Shown in pieces: positions 58,859 to 64,000 of a stretch of DNA of 64,000 nucleotides. The stretch is taken from contig JAFEMH010002432.1 in the NCBI GenBank assembly GCA_022495995.1, positions 278,448 to 342,447 of the forward strand, given 5' to 3'. Under the pieces are notes generated by a model. That model was not told the origin of the DNA. It made no database searches and saw only the letters and a list, made by a program, of their open reading frames with translations. Position 1 is the first letter of the stretch. Every line of letters begins with the position of its first letter. A program made the translations under genes and the position numbers. This DNA comes from Adenophora triphylla var. japonica (lineage: Eukaryota > Streptophyta > Magnoliopsida > Asterales > Campanulaceae).

Positions 58859-60222
58859 TAAGTTTTTCTCTTTACCCTCCCGGATTTGGCATTTGTTCCT
58901 TAAAACATTGAGGACAATGTTCATTTCCAAGTGCGGGGGTATATCTATCCTTTTAGTTTTTTCGCTTTCTAGTTTTAAAATTTTACTTGCTTTCTAGGTT
59001 AGATTTAATCGCTTTCTAGTGTAATTTTTTTTCTTTTTAACTTAGTTGCATTTTTCTTTTATGCATGTATAATAGTATATAAAAAAAATAATAAATCCCT
59101 ATGATGATCAAAAATCATTATCTCTATGATTGCCATTTGCCCTAGTATAAATGCCTATTTATCTTTCCTCTCATATTTTCTATAAACTTAGAAATCTATA
59201 AAAAGGAAAAATATAGGGATATTTTTAGGAAATAATTGAAAGCCTCATAAGTTAGTATAGCACAATATAGAATCTCATCAAGGAAAATGCATTTGATTAG
59301 AAGGATTTCTTTTATGCTTGGTCATTTATGCAAATTTTGAATATATTCCTTTAAGATTGTACATTTTTTATCTTTATTAGATATTTATTCCCTTTTTAGA
59401 AGCACCTTCTTGTTTGCATCCCTTGAATCACACCCTTTCATAAAATTCCATCCTTCCATTTTTCAAATCAAGTCAAAGTAAAACACTTCTATCTTATTAC
59501 TAAAAAGAGTGACAATTGTCACCAAGCCTTAAAAGCAAAAAGAAACATATTATCTCCTAAGTAACTTGGGGCACGGCGTTCGCTGCGACGATGCTTCCTT
59601 GCCAAACGGGAGTAATATCCAAAAGTATTATTGATCTAAGTATTAGGAACATGGGGTTCGCAGCCACAGTGTCTCCTACTTGAAAGGATCAAAAATAACT
59701 TAGGTCTTTTGCAAAAATATAACACGTGCAAAAATAAGATAAATTTGTTTAACTTTGATGAGATTTTTCCACTACCATCATCCATTTTTCACCCTTGTGA
59801 TTCAAAGAATGTAATACAATTCTTCGGAACTTCTAAATTGTGAATAGATGTTTATACCTTCTCTTGTACGTCTTAAAGAAATAAAATTCATCTTTTCTCA
59901 AAAATCACTCTAAAAAGTGACAGCTTTTTCTACCAAGAAATAAATCTAAAGATTCTTCCTTCTAGCATGCTTTACTTGGTCAAAATTCTATAAATGCTAT
60001 ATTAGGTTATTGTCTTGCATTTTATCTCTTTAAAATATCCCTAAAATATTTCTTCCTAAAAATAAATTTTTAAAGGTATTCAAAATATGATTAGAAAGAT
60101 AAAGGCATTATCTAAAAGGCATTTAAGGGCTTGCTACTTTATTTCTGAGGGATCAATCTTGCTTTTTTCTCCCTCTCCGTATTTTCATTTTAAGTTTGCT
60201 TAGGGACAAGCAAAAGCTTAAG
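58859..60222 (+). other. Athila 3-prime untranslated region
   Basis: Non-coding. A first purine-tract-like AAGTGCGGGGGTA occurs at 58929-58941, just after the third ORF. A small duplication is centred on GGGGCACGGCGTTCGCTGCGA at about 59569 and GGGTTCGCAGCCACAGTG at about 59654. Confidence 0.55.
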
Positions 60223-60234
60223 TGTGGGGGAGTT
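60223..60234 (+). other. Polypurine tract of the Athila-like element
   Basis: TGTGGGGGAGTT directly precedes the 3-prime LTR. Confidence 0.75.
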
Positions 60235-61791
60235 TGATAAGTGACTATTATATAGTCATTTATCCTTAGATTTATATACTTTTTATTGCATAAAACATCA
60301 TTTCTCATTTCATTTCATATACTTTTTAGTTCCTTTTCCATATTTTCTAGATTTTACGCTTTTGGTATATTTCTTGCATTTAAAGACATGTTTTAGGTTC
60401 ATTTTTTATCAAAAGGATACTTGGACACTTCAAGGCAAAAGACATGGAAGAGCACCAACCAAATCAAGCACACAAAGCTAAATTTCAGAAGGAGCGGCCG
60501 TGCAGCCAAGATGGAGCGGCCGTGCACTTGGCCTTTTCAGGCCATTTTGTGGCCCTAAAATATAGAGTGGCCGTGTCTTGAAGAGGGAGCGGCCGTGTCA
60601 TTATATGGAGCGGCCGTGCAGCTTGGACAGGGGCGGCCGTGCGAAGTGTCAAGACTTAAATTCAAATCTGGCGCCAAGGGTCACACGGCCGTGCAACTTC
60701 CTTGACGCGGCCGTGCAAAACGCGACTGCAGACGTAAAGGCATCTTTTGATTGCACCCGATTGAAGAGTCTCCTCCTTTTTATAAATAGGACCCTAGTGA
60801 CTCGCCTTAGACACGAATTTTTGAGAGAGAAATTACCGATATTACATAGATAGAAAACATTTGTGACAACAATTGTCCAAGGGAGTTCAAGATCAAAGTT
60901 ATTTGTTCTTGGAATCACTTTGGAGGAAAAGCAATAAAAGTGAAGCATTATTCTCAGCAATCGTCTTCTTTATTCATAAGTCTTTCTTACTCAATCTTTA
61001 TTTCTATTTTTATGTTATCAATGGCTTGTGAGTAATCCCCCATATTCTTGGGGTTGGAAACTCAAAAGCATGCTTATTCATCATTTAAAACGTTTAGTCT
61101 TGTCTTCTTACTTCATCTAAAACAATCTCTTTATATTATTCTCTAAATGCCTTACATTTTGGAGATATCCAATTTGTATGATTCAGACAATTGAGAGAAG
61201 TACCTAGCGGAGAATCTCGATTGACGGAACCATATAAAGAAACTAGGTTCATTGATCACGAGAGTAGTTCAATGGCCTAGGGATGTTCCTTTAATGGAAA
61301 GTATGTTGACTTCCGTCCTTAATGGATTCTTACTAATTATGGTCAGCTAGAGATAAGCCGTAACGCCCGTTTGTGATGTGGCGGGAACAACGTAAACGGA
61401 AATCTCAAACAGCTAGGACATAATTAGTGAAGAATACAAACGCTATTGTTTTAGCCCGAAGTAGCGTAGGCTTAACATACCATCCTTGCTTTTTATGAAA
61501 ACCTTTTATTTCTAAGACAATGACAATTTGATGAATAAGATTATGTGTATGATTTCCAATACCGAGAATGCTTCATTTTATAAGATTTCAATTAAAGTAT
61601 TTTCTGTTTATGCTCTCTATTATTCTAAAACAAGTTTTATCTACCCCCAATCTTTTCTATATTTTCTAAAAAACAAAAATATCCCCTAAGTAAACCCTGT
61701 CTCTGTGGGATCGACCCGTACTTGCACCCGCTATATTACAATAGCCCGTGCGCTTGCGGAATTAAATAAACCGTTAGGTTTCGACCGAACA
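60235..61791 (+). repeat. 3-prime LTR of the Athila-like element
   Basis: It matches 52686-54244 with scattered substitutions and small indels. The CGGCCG cluster is at about 60489-60718 and the TATA box at 60781-60788. Confidence 0.93.
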
Positions 61792-62130
61792 TTGGTCCAT
61801 TTCAGTTGTAATCTGTTCCAGTTAATGTAATCGGGATGTGGCCCCCGCACCAAGTGGCCCACAAGATGTAATTCTCTCATTTTGATCAATAAAGAAAAGC
61901 ATTAAAATGCATTTATACATATTTTGTCACACAAATTACACACACTTATGAATGATATTGGATGTTGAACATTGAAAGACTCATTTACGAGGCGTGTTGG
62001 GTGAACTCTCGGTTCTTTCCAACACGTAACCTGACCCCCGAACTCACTTTCTCTTTTCAAAAAGGTTTTCAAAGTTTCCTTTAAAATGGCGTGGTGACTC
62101 ATTAACTTTAAATAGGCTAGCGTACTTTCA
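61792..62130 (+). repeat. Second part of the interrupted 5-prime LTR
   Basis: It starts with the second copy of the Athila target duplication TTGGT and includes the poly(A) signal at 61888. It ends in CA right before the primer site. Confidence 0.75.
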
Positions 62131-62131
62131 A

Positions 62132-62149
62132 TGGCAACTCCGCTGGGGA
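62132..62149 (+). other. Primer-binding site of the interrupted element
   Basis: TGGCAACTCCGCTGGGGA begins one base after the LTR. It has the form of a tRNA 3-prime complement, but the tRNA was not identified. Confidence 0.6.
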
Positions 62150-64000
62150 ATATGAAACTTGTTTTTCAAAAAGTGGGTCAATCTTTCGTTCTTGTTCAAC
62201 ATCCATTTCATTCATTTGTGTGTGCATTGTTGGTGACATTATATGTGGGCATTTTATGTGCTTTGTTGTTGCTTTTCATTCCATGTATTTTGTTTTGTCT
62301 TACTGAGAATTGGTGTTGAGCCATGGAATTGATTGAAGGCTGGGGTTTGTTATGTTTTTGAGATTCTGGAAATCTGGCTGATGTTGTCACGCGACACACT
62401 TGGCCTCATCAGTCCTGTGTCACGCGACAACATTAGCCACCCTGCAGGTTTTGGTTTCCAGTCCAGTTGTGATTGTGGGCAGTCCCCATGATCAAAATTT
62501 ATGATCATCTGATTATTGTATTCTGTGGGGTTTGGTGTGTGTGCGTTATTTTCCTTTTATCACCCCTTTTAAAATAAAAAAAAACTTTTTCGCAAATAAA
62601 GGAATCTAGTCATCCGCACACTACATCACTAGATTTAGAGCCTTTTGGTGCGATTGACGCGCATCATGGACGGTGATGTATGTCGCCTACGTTTGAAAGC
62701 ACCCACATTATCAATCCATTCCCTAGCCAACGATCATAGGTGGACCCAATAACTTTTTCAAGCTTAACTATCCCAAAACCTAGCACTGTATGGACATGTC
62801 GCTCTCATGACACATGTTCTAACGAGAGATTATGTCGCTCACACCGTGCACCGACGCAGAGGTCATGTCGCCGGATTTTCCCTTGAAACTTCTTTCAGAA
62901 TACTCGTCATGCCGCCTAAATTTCCCCCAAATTGGGATTGCCTGCGTCCGTCTCCATAAATGCTTCTAGGTTTTATTTAGGTATTATTGCACTATTATTA
63001 ATTTTAACCAATGCATTTGGTATATTTTGAATGGCGTGTCCCTAGGTTCCCCTCGAGTAAGCCTTTAGATTTGCAAAGAATAAAGCGCCTAGTCCTTTCC
63101 CAACTATTCCTAGGACTTAAAAAGACACCGCTTTCTACTTGAACATTAATTGAAGATGTTTGGTGATCGAGTTCGGTCTCATTCCCTATTCTTCCTCTCT
63201 CATACCTTCTTCTAAAGATTCTTCCCTCTCATAATCCTTCTTTACACCCTCTCTCCTCTATAGCCAATACGACAAGTTGGGTGTGTGCTCCCGTTCCTGG
63301 CCGCTTGCTCGTCCGTATTCCCAGAGACTCGGAGACAAAGCTTATAAGATCCGAGTGCGGCATTCTTCCGATCTCGTAGTCCGAGATGTCCTGCGCAAGG
63401 GGAGAATGTGTTCAAGGCTAGCTGGGGGCTGGTCAGGTTCCCCCAAGCTTGGGTCGCCCGAGTTTGAATGATTTTTTCTCATGGAAGAATTGAGAGGTTG
63501 GATCCCGAGGCTCTTGCCTGGTTCGTGGAGCGTGAGGCTCAATTGCTCGCCCAAGTCATTGCTAAGGCTCGAGAAGAGTGAAGCTGACATGCTAGGTCGT
63601 TGTGGAAGGTCAATGCGTGTCCGAGGGATTAGCTGTGGACTGGGCCGCCGACATTGGTCTTGCGAGTAGAGATCACCGAGGCTAATGATACTCGATTCAA
63701 AAGGCGGGGAATGTTTCTTCTCACTTTCAGCTTCACCCACTTATAATGTTACACCTCCTCCCTTCACTTTTGTTTCTTCTACTGTTTGCATGCAAATGCA
63801 TGGGATGAATGTGAGTGCACAAGACAGAATCCTTCTCCAATTGTCTCAAACCCATCCGTACTCAACGTTCAGGTTCAGGGTGTACGCAGCTCAATCACAC
63901 TCGTGTAGTCAGTGGACCACAGCTTGAACTTCTGTGGTGGTTTTGTGCGCGCACCACAACCAAGCTTTTGGCGATGATCCGACATCTTCCCTACGCCTAA
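62150..64000 (+). other. Leader of the interrupted LTR element
   Basis: No convincing protein domain was found; the short frames present look like chance. A 75-base stretch at 62380-62455 with two TGTCACGCGACA palindromes repeats part of the LTR (52612-52685). A cluster of ATGTCGCC words occurs at about 62685-62930. CT-rich runs lie near 63180-63260. Confidence 0.5.

Larger units (their letters stand above)
52686..61791 (+). mobile_element. Athila-like Ty3/gypsy element lacking RT and integrase
   Basis: The 9.1-kb element is flanked by the perfect 5-bp duplication TTGGT (52681-52685 and 61792-61796). The LTRs are 1559 and 1557 bp and very similar. The primer site matches tRNA-Asp, as in Athila. 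Gag and protease are present, but RT, RNase H and integrase are entirely missing. A third ORF of Athila type follows a motif cluster that resembles the LTR. It is therefore a non-autonomous derivative that must borrow polymerase. Confidence 0.92.
51664..64000 (+). mobile_element. LTR retrotransposon with long leader, running off the window
   Basis: Its 5-prime LTR starts TGTGAGTACCCC inside the CACTA transposase and ends CGTACTTTCA at 62130, with an Athila element inserted in it. Without the insert and one duplication copy the LTR is about 1.36 kb. It has a TATA box (51983-51990) and a poly(A) signal AATAAA at 61888-61893. A primer-site-like TGGCAACTCCGCTGGGGA begins at 62132. From there to 64000 no gag domain is legible, so the leader is at least 1.9 kb, as in some Ty3/gypsy elements. 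The lineage is not assigned. The expected target duplication is CCTTC. Confidence 0.75.

Noticed and set aside
54251..61791. An endogenous pararetrovirus
   Set aside because: LTRs, target duplication, tRNA-Asp primer site and Athila-type gag identify an LTR retrotransposon. No movement-protein or caulimovirid domain was seen.
62131..62319. Hydrophobic 62-residue frame after the primer site
   Set aside because: It starts within the primer-binding sequence of an LTR element, and a leader position with no homology makes it a chance frame.
63277..64000. Several short frames at the window end as a host gene
   Set aside because: They overlap in different frames, show no recognisable domain, and lie in the leader of an LTR retrotransposon.

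Overview
This is a plant nuclear window, most likely from a eudicot and possibly an asterid, although the lineage is inferred only from the style of the genes and repeats. It is AT-rich, has one intact host gene, and is otherwise dominated by transposable elements. The host gene, a PIP1-type plasma-membrane aquaporin on the minus strand (3008-6772, four exons, 287 residues), has both NPA boxes, GT-AG introns and a TATA box about 100 bases upstream of its ATG. A degenerate piece of an RSZ-type SR splicing-factor gene lies at 11142-11380.

Regions left to right. 1-2800: two related copies of a terminal-inverted-repeat element. 2900-6900: the aquaporin, whose 2.26-kb first intron holds an inverted-repeat element that itself contains a Stowaway MITE and a short SINE with a 12-bp target duplication. 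7380-9300: a Mutator-like MITE, a hAT MITE with a perfect 8-bp duplication, and an unclassified repeat bounded by two hairpins. 9600-16230: Stowaway MITEs, a CCCTATA array, a long (AT)n, an array of about 165-bp units and a CACTA terminus. 16400-21300: broken hAT and PIF/Harbinger transposase genes. 22586-25255: the 5-prime part of a Ty3/gypsy element.

Four larger elements follow. A Tat-type Ty3/gypsy element (25760-38574, target duplication AAAAC) has gag, protease, RT, two RNase H domains, integrase and, in its 3-prime region, an antisense spliced gene with its own TATA box. A Ty1/copia element (38962-44758, target duplication ATATT) has LTRs that I read as identical except in one small motif block, yet a heavily broken polyprotein. 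A minus-strand CACTA element (45479-51663) is interrupted by an LTR retrotransposon starting at 51664, and that element's 5-prime LTR in turn holds a complete Athila-like element (52686-61791, target duplication TTGGT) lacking RT and integrase.

The most interesting cross-cutting observation is that all five LTR-element families here carry, in otherwise AT-rich LTRs, a family-specific cluster of short CpG-rich near-palindromes, mostly upstream of the TATA box. In two families similar material recurs in the internal region, once just before a downstream ORF. All coordinates and comparisons were made by eye, so identity statements are approximate.
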